Source of the DNA: Pandoraea iniqua
GTDB taxonomy: Bacteria > Pseudomonadota > Gammaproteobacteria > Burkholderiales > Burkholderiaceae
Direction: 5' to 3'
DNA length: 64,000 bases
Assembly: GCF_902459685.1 (NCBI RefSeq)
Contig: NZ_CABPSF010000002.1
Location: 868,001-932,000 of the forward strand
The notes under the pieces were generated by a model. The model had not been told where the DNA came from, did no database searches, and saw only the letters and a list, made by a program, of their open reading frames with translations. A program made the position numbers and the translations under genes. This document shows positions 9,967-18,101 of this stretch, one piece after another (position 1 is the first letter of the stretch; each line of letters begins with the position of its first letter).

Positions 9967-11994
9967 ATGCAAACCACTGTGCGACTGACCGGACGTGTGC
10001 TTTGGTTGAGCGACAGCGCCGAGGCCATGACGCGGCAACTTGCCGGCGAGGATCTGACCCGCGCCGACGCCGGCACCTTGCGCGACCAGATTTCCACCGA
10101 CGAAATGACCCCGGCGTGGGCGTGTCTCACCTTCGACGACACGCTGGGCGACTACGTTTATGTTGGATTGCGATGCAATGACAGCGCTGCCGATCCGGCG
10201 GGTGTTTTCCCTGTCAAGCCAAAGTCGGTGCGCTCAGGCGGCTTTGCGTTGTCGGTGTCCGGCACGCGGCGCGGCAAAGGGTCGTCGCGCGAGGCGAGTC
10301 CGTTTGCCGAATGGTGTGCGGGCATCCGGCTGGTGATCGCCGACAGTCTGGAGCGCATCTATGCGCAGAATTGCCAGAATCTGGGTCTGTTGACATCGAC
10401 CGATCAATCGCTCGTCGAGCGCCTGCTCGCGGGCGAAGCGGTACCCGTCGAAGCGTTTCTGGAAGACTGCGACGTGCTCGGCGAAGCCATCGTGCGCAGC
10501 GGCGGGTTGTTCGGCTATACGCGGCGCCGGCTGGCAGGAGAGATCGTGCCGCCGCGCCCCGCGCATGCGCCGGGGCCCATGACGTATGGCGAGAAGATCA
10601 TCGCCCGTGCGCTGGGTGTTGCGCGTGTTCGCGCGGGCGACGCCGTCTTCGTGCCGGCCGACTGGCGCTTTTCCCACGAATACGTCACGCCGATGGCCGT
10701 CAGTTTTCTGCATCATGCGTTCGAGGCGTCAGGCGGCGGGGCCCCGTCGCTGCACGATCCGGCATCGATTCTCTGTTTTGAAGACCACCTGACGCATCTC
10801 GACGCGATGACGGGCGGCAACCGGCCGCCAGCGCTGATTGAAGCCGCGCACCAACTCGGCGCGGTGCAGCGCGACTTCTGCGCGAAACATCAATTGCGTC
10901 TGCACGGCCGCATACCGGGTGGCGGCTCCGAAGGCATTTGTCACGCGATCATGCTGGAGCGCTATGCGTTGCCCGGGCAGGTCGTTGTCGGCACCGATTC
11001 GCACACGCCACATTGCGGCGCCATCGGCGCGTTTGCCTTCGGTGTCGGTGCGACGGAAATGGCCAATGCGTGGCTCACGGGCGATGCCCGTCTGGTCGTG
11101 CCGGGCACGTGTCTGGTTCATCTGCGCTCACAGTTGCCCGCCGGGGTCGGCGCGAAGGATCTCGCGCTGCATTTGCTGCATCTGCCCTACATCCGTGACG
11201 GCCGGGCCATCGGCCAGATCATCGAATTCGCGGGCGAAGCGGTAGCGCATCTGTCGACCGACGAGCGCGCCACGCTGACCAACATGGTGGCCGAGATCGG
11301 CGGCCTCACCGGCCTTGTGGTGCCCGATGCCGAGACGGTCCGGTATCTGAACGAACGGCGCGGGTCGGCGATGGCGCTCGAGCCGTGGATGACGAACGAC
11401 GCGCAGGCGTCGTATGCCCACGTCATCGAGATCGACTGCGCGCGCGTGGGCGCGATGGTGGCCAGCCCCGGCGACCCGGGCAACGGCGTCGCCCTCAACG
11501 CGCTGGCTGCGCCCGTGCGCATCGACATCGCCTATGGCGGCTCTTGCACCGGCAGCAAGCGAGACGATCTGCGCGCTTGCCACGACGTACTCGCATGGGG
11601 GCTGTCGCGCGGCATGCATGTGGCCGACGGCGTGCGCTTCTACCTGCAATACGGCAGCGAGGACGTGCGCACGTGGTGCGAGTCACAGGGCTACACCGAC
11701 GTGTTCGAGGCGGCCGGTGTCACGTTGCTGTCGCCCGGCTGCGGCGCTTGCGTGAACGCAGGCCCCGGGGCGTCGAGCAACGCAAGCGACGTCGTCATCA
11801 GTGCACAGAATCGGAATTTCCCGGGCCGCTCGGGGCCCGGTCAGATGTGGCTCGGCAGCCCGGCGACCGTCGCCGCGAGCGCGCTGGCCGGCTACATCGT
11901 CGGTTTCGATCAATTGCAACGCAGCGCGCGCGGCGTACCGCCAGCGCGTCTCGCGTCGAACCATCCGGCCGGCGGGCATCTCCCCGCGCGCTAG
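9967..11994 (+). CDS. Aconitase/isopropylmalate dehydratase-family enzyme with N-terminal swivel domain
   Basis: A 675-residue hydro-lyase in one chain. Residues about 5-190 resemble the swivel (small-subunit, LeuD-like) domain: GSSRE at 105-109 followed by GIRLVIADSLERIYAQNCQN. Residues about 200-660 resemble the catalytic LeuC-like part: GTDSHTPHCGAIGAFAFGVG, then YGGSCTGSKRDDL and SPGCGACVNAG. The three [4Fe-4S] ligands are present as C527, C592 and C595, so the enzyme looks active. In most aconitases the swivel domain is last; here it comes first, as in AcnB but without the AcnB HEAT domain. The start at 9967 is chosen for its AGGAG site; earlier in-frame starts lack one. The two CoA-transferases downstream suggest that it hydrates or dehydrates a di- or tricarboxylate that is handled as a CoA ester. 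The substrate is unknown. Confidence 0.85.
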   Translation: MQTTVRLTGRVLWLSDSAEAMTRQLAGEDLTRADAGTLRDQISTDEMTPAWACLTFDDTLGDYVYVGLRCNDSAADPAGVFPVKPKSVRSGGFALSVSGTRRGKGSSREASPFAEWCAGIRLVIADSLERIYAQNCQNLGLLTSTDQSLVERLLAGEAVPVEAFLEDCDVLGEAIVRSGGLFGYTRRRLAGEIVPPRPAHAPGPMTYGEKIIARALGVARVRAGDAVFVPADWRFSHEYVTPMAVSFLHHAFEASGGGAPSLHDPASILCFEDHLTHLDAMTGGNRPPALIEAAHQLGAVQRDFCAKHQLRLHGRIPGGGSEGICHAIMLERYALPGQVVVGTDSHTPHCGAIGAFAFGVGATEMANAWLTGDARLVVPGTCLVHLRSQLPAGVGAKDLALHLLHLPYIRDGRAIGQIIEFAGEAVAHLSTDERATLTNMVAEIGGLTGLVVPDAETVRYLNERRGSAMALEPWMTNDAQASYAHVIEIDCARVGAMVASPGDPGNGVALNALAAPVRIDIAYGGSCTGSKRDDLRACHDVLAWGLSRGMHVADGVRFYLQYGSEDVRTWCESQGYTDVFEAAGVTLLSPGCGACVNAGPGASSNASDVVISAQNRNFPGRSGPGQMWLGSPATVAASALAGYIVGFDQLQRSARGVPPARLASNHPAGGHLPAR

Positions 11995-12055
11995 ACAATG
12001 CGCCTCGCATGGCCCGTTTGTCCGGCGATGTGCGGCGCAGTAGAGGAGGCAGCAC

Positions 12056-13402
12056 ATGCAGGATGCCGTTCGCGCGACGCCAATGCCACTGCAAGGCATC
12101 CGCGTGGTGGAGTTCTCTCATATGGTGATGGGCCCGACGTGCGGCATGGTGCTGGGCGATCTCGGCGCCGATGTCATCAAGGTCGAGCCGGTGAGCGGTG
12201 ACGCCACGCGCCGGTTGCTCGGCACCGGTGCGGGCTTCTTTCGCACATTCAACCGTAACAAGCGCAGTCTGGCCGTCGACGTTACGCGTCCGGAGGGGCG
12301 CGAGCTGATGCTGCGGCTCGTGGGGACGGCCGATGTCGTGACCGAAAACTTCAAGCCGGGACGCATGCGGCAGATCGGGCTCGATTACGCGACGCTCGCG
12401 CGGCTCAACCCCGCGCTCGTCTATGTCTCGCTCAAAGGGTTTCTGCCGGGGCCGTATGCCGCGCGCACGGCGCTCGACGAAGTGGTGCAGATGATGGCCG
12501 GGCTCGCTTATATGACGGGGCCGCCGGGGCAGCCGTTGCGCGCTGGCGCATCGGTCAACGACATCATGGGCGGTGTGTTCGGCGCGCTGGCGGCGTTGGC
12601 GGCGCTCTATGAGCGCAAGACCACGGGGCGCGGGCAGGAAGTGCAGGGCGCGCTCTTCGAGAACTGCGTTTTGCTCGCGGCGCAGCACATGCAGCAGTAC
12701 GCCGTCACGGGCGTGGCACCGGCGCCGATGCCTGCGCGCGTGTCGGCGTGGGGCATCTACGACGTGTTTACCGCACGCGACGGCGTGCAGATATTTCTGG
12801 CGGTAGTGAGCGATACGCAGTGGCGCATCTTCTGCGACGTGTTCGGGCGCAGCGATCTGGCCGACGATGCAAGGCTCGCCACCAACAACGACCGTGTGCT
12901 CGCGCGCGACTGGCTGATGCCGCTGCTGCGCGAGATGGTGCAGGGCTACGACGCCGACTACCTGTCGGCCGCGTTCGAACGCCATGGCTTGCCGTTCGCG
13001 CCTATCGTCGCCCCGCAGGCCCTGTTCGACGACCCGCATCTGCAAGCGAGCGGCGGCCTTGGCGAGTTGACCACCGACGACGGTGAGCACACCGCCGTGC
13101 CTCTGCTGCCGATCACCATGGCGGGGCAGCGCCTGCCCGCACGCATGCCGTTGCCGACGGTCGGTGAGCATACCGGCGAGATTCTGCGCGAGATCGGATA
13201 TCGCGACGTGCAGATTGCCCGCTTGCTGGCCGAGGGCGTCATTGCGTGGCCGTCTGGCGTGCCCGGGGATGAAGGGCATGAGGGACATGAAGGGCATCCC
13301 GACGGACAGGCGCCGAGGTCCGCCGCGGCCGATGCCACGGGCGCGATGGCGTCGACAGTCGGCGGCAACGCTGCGAATTCAGACAAGTCCGAGGGCGAAT
13401 GA
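12056..13402 (+). CDS. Family III CoA-transferase (CaiB/BaiF type)
   Basis: A 448-residue enzyme predicted to move CoA between carboxylates. It has the family III N-terminus (GIRVVEFSHMVMGPTCGMVL, then LGADVIKVEP), the segment ENFKPGRMRQIGLDY, and YVSLKGFLPGPYAART. At the place where formyl-CoA transferase carries its catalytic aspartate (MQDAV context) this protein has glutamate (E202 in ALFENCVLL). The last 45 residues form a low-complexity tail with repeated EGH units, outside the fold. A strong AGAGGAGG site precedes the ATG, 61 bases after the aconitase-like gene, so it is cotranscribed. Donor and acceptor acids are unknown. Confidence 0.87.
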   Translation: MQDAVRATPMPLQGIRVVEFSHMVMGPTCGMVLGDLGADVIKVEPVSGDATRRLLGTGAGFFRTFNRNKRSLAVDVTRPEGRELMLRLVGTADVVTENFKPGRMRQIGLDYATLARLNPALVYVSLKGFLPGPYAARTALDEVVQMMAGLAYMTGPPGQPLRAGASVNDIMGGVFGALAALAALYERKTTGRGQEVQGALFENCVLLAAQHMQQYAVTGVAPAPMPARVSAWGIYDVFTARDGVQIFLAVVSDTQWRIFCDVFGRSDLADDARLATNNDRVLARDWLMPLLREMVQGYDADYLSAAFERHGLPFAPIVAPQALFDDPHLQASGGLGELTTDDGEHTAVPLLPITMAGQRLPARMPLPTVGEHTGEILREIGYRDVQIARLLAEGVIAWPSGVPGDEGHEGHEGHPDGQAPRSAAADATGAMASTVGGNAANSDKSEGE

Positions 13403-13482
13403 GGGTTCGTCTGGTTGCGGGCAGAGGGTGAGGCGCGATACGGTAGCAGGCAGTCGCCCGATAACCCTATTGCCGCTACCCC

Positions 13483-14520
13483 ATGACCGCCTCTCAAGAT
13501 GCGCCGCTGGCCGGCGTTACCGTACTCGATCTCACCCGTTTGCTCCCCGGCCCTTTGGCTGGCCTGCGCCTTGCAGAGATGGGCGCGCAGGTCATCAAGA
13601 TCGAAGACACCGGCGCGGGCGATTATGCCCGCGAGATGATGTTGCGCGAGGGTGAGGCGCCGCCCAGTGCGTTCTGGCGGTTGCTCAATCGCGGCAAATC
13701 GGTGGAACGGCTCGATCTCAAGCAGGCGGCGGATCGGGCGGTGTTTCTTGAATACGTGGCACGCGCCGACGTGCTGCTTGAAGGCTTTCGTCCGGGCGTG
13801 ATGGAGCGTCTGGGCTTCGGCTTCGAGACGCTCGCAACGCATCGCCCATCGCTCGTGATGGCGTCGATCAGCGGCTACGGACAGCAGGGACCGTTGGCGC
13901 AGGCAGCGGGTCACGACATCAACTACATCGGTTACGCGGGCGTGCTCGATCAACTATGCGATGCGAGCGATGCGCCGATCGTGCCGAACTTCCAGATCGG
14001 CGATTTGTTTGGCGGTGCACAGGCATGCGTCGAAGCGGTGCTGGCGGCGCTTTTTGCGGCACTGCGGACCGGGCGCGGACGGTGGCTCGACGTGTCGATG
14101 ACGCACGAAGTCTTTCGCGCCAATCTGGTGCCGGCCGTGGCGGTGCATCGACAGGGGCGCGCTGCGCGTGCGGGCGAAGACCTGCTCAACGGCGGTGTGC
14201 CGTGCTATCAGGTGTATCGCACGCAGGACGGACGGTACATGGCGGTGGGCGCACTGGAGCTCAAGTTCTGGCAGACGTTGTGCGACGTGCTGGATCGCCC
14301 CGGATGGAAAGCGCGGCACTGGATGCTCGGGCAACCGGTCGGCGGCGACGATGCGCGCGCTTTGCAGGCGGAGTTGGCTGCGGTCTTTGCCGGCGCGTCG
14401 CAAGCCGATTGGACGGCACGGTTTGCGAATGCCGATTGCTGTGTCACACCGGTGCTGCGACTCGAAGAGGCGATGGCGCATCCGTTGTTCGCCGGGGTGG
14501 CGGATGTGCTGAGAGCTTGA
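13483..14520 (+). CDS. Family III CoA-transferase or alpha-methylacyl-CoA racemase-like protein
   Basis: A 345-residue protein of the same superfamily as the preceding gene but closer in pattern to alpha-methylacyl-CoA racemases: LLPGPLAGLRLAEMGAQVIK, ASISGYGQQGPL, AGHDINY with H144 in the position of the racemase catalytic histidine, and GRGRWLDVSM. The usual aspartate two residues after that methionine (M206) is replaced by H208, with E209 next to it. It starts 80 bases after the first CoA-transferase, with only a weak ribosome site. Whether it is a transferase, a racemase or an inactive partner subunit cannot be decided from the sequence. Confidence 0.8.
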   Translation: MTASQDAPLAGVTVLDLTRLLPGPLAGLRLAEMGAQVIKIEDTGAGDYAREMMLREGEAPPSAFWRLLNRGKSVERLDLKQAADRAVFLEYVARADVLLEGFRPGVMERLGFGFETLATHRPSLVMASISGYGQQGPLAQAAGHDINYIGYAGVLDQLCDASDAPIVPNFQIGDLFGGAQACVEAVLAALFAALRTGRGRWLDVSMTHEVFRANLVPAVAVHRQGRAARAGEDLLNGGVPCYQVYRTQDGRYMAVGALELKFWQTLCDVLDRPGWKARHWMLGQPVGGDDARALQAELAAVFAGASQADWTARFANADCCVTPVLRLEEAMAHPLFAGVADVLRA

Positions 14521-14619
14521 GGTGGGGGTGTTACCGAATGTCACAAAATTCCGCCGCGTCGTGGCGCAACGACGTTCGTTGATCGCGTAGAGTCGTCGCT
14601 TGCCGATTACGACCTGCTC

Positions 14620-15381
14620 ATGATTCGATTGCCTGACTTCGACACCCTGCGCAAGACACGTCGCTTCACCTGCCTCGTTGCGATGGCCTCGCTGTGCGGC
14701 GCCTGCGCGTCGTATCAGGAGACACCGGTCGATCACGGCAAGGTGCGCTCCACGTCGATGACGACGGCCGATCTTGCGCAGACCGACATCAACCGCATGG
14801 CAACGCTCGGCATGCGGGCCAATCTCGAAAGTCTCTATCTGCTGGCCGACAAGCTCTACAAACGCAATCCGCGCGAATGGCGCAAGAGCGGTGCCGCCAC
14901 GCAAGTGCAAGCGATGGCGCAACTGCGCGCAGCGGTCGAAGGGCGCCGCAATCTGGCGGCGTTGAAAGACCTGCGTGACGTCAGGGCACTATCGCGCTCA
15001 CTCGATCCGGCATTCGATGGCGATCGCGTCGCGGCCTTCGTGTTCAGTTTGTCGGACACCATCATCACGGCGCACGGCGGCAGCACCGTGTTCTATTTGA
15101 GCGACGGGCTCGACGCGCAGCGCATCTACAACGCCGCACGCAATGTGGAGATCGCTGCGTGGCTACTGGCCAGCCGTCGCGATTTGTCCGGGCGGCCGCT
15201 GCTTCTCGCCAACGAGATGGCCGATGTGACCAACGTGAGCTTCGAGCGGGAATTCGGCAAGATCATCGGCCGTCTGGACCTGCTTGCCGAAATGCTCGAC
15301 GAGAAGTACCGGCGCGCGGGCATCGGCTATGTGCAAAACCTACTCGGTGCGCAGTTTTTGCAGTTCCTGCCGGTGCGGTAA
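14620..15381 (+). CDS. Predicted lipoprotein of unknown function
   Basis: A 253-residue protein with a basic N-terminus, a hydrophobic stretch (about residues 17-28) and cysteines at 26 and 29 (LCGAC), consistent with a lipoprotein signal. The mature part is helical and mixed in charge, with NLESLYLLADKLYKRNPREW and LSDTIITAHGGSTVFYLSDG; I recognise no named domain. It lies between the CoA-transferase gene and dinB on the same strand but has its own upstream gap of 99 bases. It is likely a conserved Burkholderiaceae protein, with no function that I can assign. Confidence 0.75.
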   Translation: MIRLPDFDTLRKTRRFTCLVAMASLCGACASYQETPVDHGKVRSTSMTTADLAQTDINRMATLGMRANLESLYLLADKLYKRNPREWRKSGAATQVQAMAQLRAAVEGRRNLAALKDLRDVRALSRSLDPAFDGDRVAAFVFSLSDTIITAHGGSTVFYLSDGLDAQRIYNAARNVEIAAWLLASRRDLSGRPLLLANEMADVTNVSFEREFGKIIGRLDLLAEMLDEKYRRAGIGYVQNLLGAQFLQFLPVR

Positions 15382-15441
15382 CAGGCGCTGGTGGCGGCGT
15401 GGCGGAGAAGTGCCTCATAGGCTGCGATAAATGGGCGAATG

Positions 15442-15457
15442 CTGTATATTTGCACAG
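15442..15457. promoter_or_regulatory. LexA (SOS) box upstream of dinB
   Basis: CTGT-ATATTTGC-ACAG matches the CTGT-N8-ACAG consensus exactly in both half-sites, with an AT-rich first half of the spacer. It ends 18 bases before the dinB ATG, where LexA would block transcription. SOS control of dinB is known in many bacteria. Confidence 0.85.
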
Positions 15458-15475
15458 TGTTTTCCGCCCTGATCC

Positions 15476-16636
15476 ATGCTGCCCCTCACACGCAAAATCA
15501 TCCACTGCGACGCCGATTGCTTCTATGCCTCGGTCGAGATGCGTGACGACCCGTCGTTGCGGGGCATTCCATTGGCCGTGGGCGGACAGCCCGATCAGCG
15601 CGGTGTCATCGCTACGTGTAATTACGAGGCCCGCGCGTTCGGTGTGCGCTCCGCCATGCCGTCGGCACAGGCGGTCAAGCTTTGCCCCGATCTGCGTATC
15701 ATTGCGCCGACGATGGAGCGATATCGCGAAGCGTCGCAACGCATCATGGCGATCTATCGCGATTACACCGATCTGGTCGAACCGCTCTCGCTCGATGAGG
15801 CCTATCTGGATGTCACGGATAGTGAGCGGTGTGAGGGCTCGGCCACCTTGATCGCCCGCGAGATCCGCGCGCGCATCTCGGCGGAAGTCGGGCTGACGGT
15901 GTCCGCCGGCGTGGCCCCGAACAAATTCATTGCAAAGATTGCCAGCGACTGGCGTAAGCCGGACGGCATGTTCGTGGTGCGGCCGGCCGAGATCGACGCC
16001 TTCGTTGCCGCGCTACCGGTCGAGCGCCTGTTCGGTGTCGGGAAAGTCACGGCCGAGAAACTGCGTGCGCTTGGCGTGGATTCCTGCGGCGATCTTCGTA
16101 ACCACTCGTTGACGGAACTGACCGAGCGCTTTGGCGTGTTCGGGCAGCGTCTGCATGAGCGCTGCCGGGGTATCGATACGCGGGAAGTGACGCCCGACCG
16201 GGAGCGCAAATCGATCAGCGTGGAAACCACCTACACGCGCGACCTTCGAACGCTTGCCGATTGCGAGGCGGCGTTCGAGCCGCTGATGCGGCAGTTGCAC
16301 GAACGGATTGCACGGGCACGGCGTGGCGAGCCGGTCGCGATCGCCAAGGTGTTCGTCAAAGTGCGCTTTGCAGACTTTTCTCGTACCACCGCTGAGGCAG
16401 GGGCGCTCGGTGTCGACGCCGTGCAATGCCGCCAACTGCTCGCCGAGGCCGTAGGGCGTCGTCGCCGTCCGGTGCGTCTGATGGGGGTGGGGGTGCGCTT
16501 GCTCGAAGCGCAGGCAGCGCGTCAGTTGCGATTGTTCGACGACTGGGGCGAGATCGAGGTCGGGGTGCCGGTCGAGGACGAGGTCGCGGTCGACGTGTCT
16601 GCCGCCGCGCAGGAAGGGGACGCAGCAAGCGCATAA
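15476..16636 (+). CDS. dinB: DNA polymerase IV (Y-family translesion polymerase)
   Basis: A 386-residue error-prone polymerase. The catalytic acids are visible: D12 in IIHCDADCFYASVE, and D107/E108 in LSLDEAYLDV. The steric and thumb regions follow (SAGVAPNKFIAKIASDWRKP, and LFGVGKVTAEKLRALGVDSC with its helix-hairpin-helix). Near the C-terminus QLRLF (350-354) is a beta-clamp binding motif, followed by an acidic tail. The LexA box at 15442-15457 indicates DNA-damage induction. Length and motifs are complete. Confidence 0.96.
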   Translation: MLPLTRKIIHCDADCFYASVEMRDDPSLRGIPLAVGGQPDQRGVIATCNYEARAFGVRSAMPSAQAVKLCPDLRIIAPTMERYREASQRIMAIYRDYTDLVEPLSLDEAYLDVTDSERCEGSATLIAREIRARISAEVGLTVSAGVAPNKFIAKIASDWRKPDGMFVVRPAEIDAFVAALPVERLFGVGKVTAEKLRALGVDSCGDLRNHSLTELTERFGVFGQRLHERCRGIDTREVTPDRERKSISVETTYTRDLRTLADCEAAFEPLMRQLHERIARARRGEPVAIAKVFVKVRFADFSRTTAEAGALGVDAVQCRQLLAEAVGRRRRPVRLMGVGVRLLEAQAARQLRLFDDWGEIEVGVPVEDEVAVDVSAAAQEGDAASA

Positions 16637-16687
16637 GCAAGCCATAATGCGACATCACACTGGCGCACGCGGGTAGGGAGGCACGGG

Positions 16688-17197
16688 ATGACGGAGATCA
16701 TCGAAGTTACGCTGCGGCTCACGGCCGCGTTGTTGTTGGGCGGACTGGTCGGGCTCAACCGTAACTTGCATCACAAATCGGTGGGGTTGCGCACGCTCGC
16801 CATCGTCTCGTTCGGCTCGGCGTTGTTCGTGCTGGCCGTGGTGCCGTTTCCCGGTTCTGATGTAGCGACCGACGCGTCGTCGGTAGGCCGCGTCGTACAG
16901 GGCATCGTGGCCGGGATCGGTTTTCTGGGCGCAGGCTGCATCGTGCGTTCGGGGCGCAGTGCCAACGTGCACGGCTTCACCACGGCAGCAGCGCTGTGGA
17001 GCACGACCGGCATCGGCATCATTTGCGGGCTGGGGCGCTGGCACATCGCGCTCGTGGCGATGGTGCTGCTGCTTATCGTGCTGGCAGTCGGCGGGCGAAT
17101 CGAAGCCCTCGCACACCGCTGGCTGGGCCACGACGATCCATCGCCGGAAGCGGCTGCCGGGGACGCGTCGGCGCCGCGTGGGCCCGACGACAAGTGA
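16688..17197 (+). CDS. MgtC/SapB-family membrane protein
   Basis: A 169-residue inner-membrane protein with four to five hydrophobic helices in the first 135 residues and a short charged C-terminus. It shows the MgtC motifs GGLVGLNRNLHHKSVGLRTL, GIGFLGAGCIVRSG and HGFTTAAALWSTTGIGI. MgtC proteins modulate ATP synthase and help survival in low magnesium and inside macrophages in several pathogens. This one lacks the long C-terminal cytoplasmic domain of Salmonella MgtC, so it fits the shorter SapB/YhiD type. A GGGAGG site precedes the ATG. It is on the same strand as dinB, 51 bases after it. Confidence 0.88.
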   Translation: MTEIIEVTLRLTAALLLGGLVGLNRNLHHKSVGLRTLAIVSFGSALFVLAVVPFPGSDVATDASSVGRVVQGIVAGIGFLGAGCIVRSGRSANVHGFTTAAALWSTTGIGIICGLGRWHIALVAMVLLLIVLAVGGRIEALAHRWLGHDDPSPEAAAGDASAPRGPDDK

Positions 17198-17276
17198 CTT
17201 CCGTCTGATGTCTGGAAAAGATGCACATCGCGCCCTCCCTGCTCAGGATGCGGCGGACAAATTCCTGCGGATACCG

Positions 17277-17302
17277 AAGAAAAATGCCCGCCGAAGCGGG
17301 CA
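17277..17302 (-). terminator. Intrinsic terminator, minus strand
   Basis: TGCCCGC (17285-17291) and GCGGGCA (17296-17302) form a perfect 7-bp stem with a four-base loop. Read on the minus strand the loop is TTCG and the stem is followed by TTTTTCTTC. It would end transcripts coming from the structured segment just upstream or from the lipoprotein gene at 17533-18000. Confidence 0.75.
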
Positions 17303-17320
17303 AATGACGTTGTCGCAGTA

Positions 17321-17459
17321 CCCCCAAAAGGACGTAAGAGGGCGATTTCATTTTGGTCAACCGAGTACCGTTCGCCAATCGGGGCTTGCCCGATTAGGGA
17401 AAGCACGCTCGGGAGAACGCGTAGGCAGCGCGTGGTGGCAACGAACGGCTGTTTGGGGG
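17321..17459. ncRNA. Candidate structured RNA (orientation unproven, minus favoured)
   Basis: The gap 17198-17532 has no supportable gene but holds nested complementarity. An outer 8-bp helix (CCCCCAAA 17321-17328 with TTTGGGGG 17452-17459) encloses a 7-bp helix (CCGTTCG 17368-17374 with CGAACGG 17442-17448). Inside that are two perfect hairpins: AATCGGG-GCTTG-CCCGATT (17377-17395) and ACGCG-TAGGCAG-CGCGT (17417-17433). A minus-strand terminator lies 18 bases beyond the outer helix, which would give a transcript of about 180 bases. The size and closed-stem shape recall 6S RNA, but I cannot match conserved bases, so no family is assigned. Confidence 0.5.
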
Positions 17460-17532
17460 CGCCTTCCACTGATTGGCGTTTGCCATTTCAACGAGGCTCA
17501 GCCCGGTGACCCGGCACCGTCCCCGAATCCCT

Positions 17533-18000
17533 TCACTGAAGCGCGCGCAGCTCCGTGGCACGGGCCCGCGCCACGCGCTGGCCGTCAGCCTGTAGCGTCG
17601 CTGTGGCGGCGTCAGCCTGCTGGGCGGCATCGGTGGCCGTCGTGTAGGTGACGATAGCCGCCTGCCGTTCACGCCGGAATCGCTCGGTGATGGGCGCACA
17701 TTCGACGGCGGCTTCGTCGGCAAGCCGGGCCGGATCGGGCACCAGATTGACATAGCGCGCGACGTGTCCGTACAGGCAAGTCCGGTACTGATCCGCCGCC
17801 GCGTTGGCCGCAGCCAGATGGCGCTCGCGCAGCGTGGCGGCATCGGGCGCCGGTTGCGTGGTCTTCGACGCCGCAGGGGGCGCTTTCGATGGCGTGGCGC
17901 AGCCGGCAAGCAAGCTGGCGGCAACAAGGATCAAGGCAGAGGGGAAGGCAGCAAGCCGGCCCGCGCGAGCGCAGGCCAAAGTCGGAAACGTCCGAGACAT
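17533..18000 (-). CDS. Small predicted lipoprotein
   Basis: A 155-residue protein with a lipoprotein signal: basic N-terminus, hydrophobic core FPSALILVAASLLAGC, lipobox LAGC near residue 34. The mature region begins with a Pro/Ala/Thr-rich linker (about 35-53) and continues as an Ala- and charge-rich helical domain with two cysteines in TCLYGHV and ECAPITER. No domain recognised. It is divergent from the photolyase gene (101-base gap) and followed at a distance by the minus-strand terminator at 17277-17302. Confidence 0.7.
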   Translation of the reverse strand: MSRTFPTLACARAGRLAAFPSALILVAASLLAGCATPSKAPPAASKTTQPAPDAATLRERHLAAANAAADQYRTCLYGHVARYVNLVPDPARLADEAAVECAPITERFRRERQAAIVTYTTATDAAQQADAATATLQADGQRVARARATELRALQ

Positions 18001-18101
18001 GAGGTAATCGACGCCGATGGCATAAAGTCCGCGATGCCGCTATGGTACGGGATTTGACGGACCAAACCGAAACCGGCACGAGAGTGTCGCGCCGATCTGA
18101 C

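Noticed and set aside
17321-17459. Firm call of 6S RNA
   Set aside because: Size and closed-stem shape fit, but I could not match conserved bases or a promoter, so it is kept as an unassigned structured RNA.
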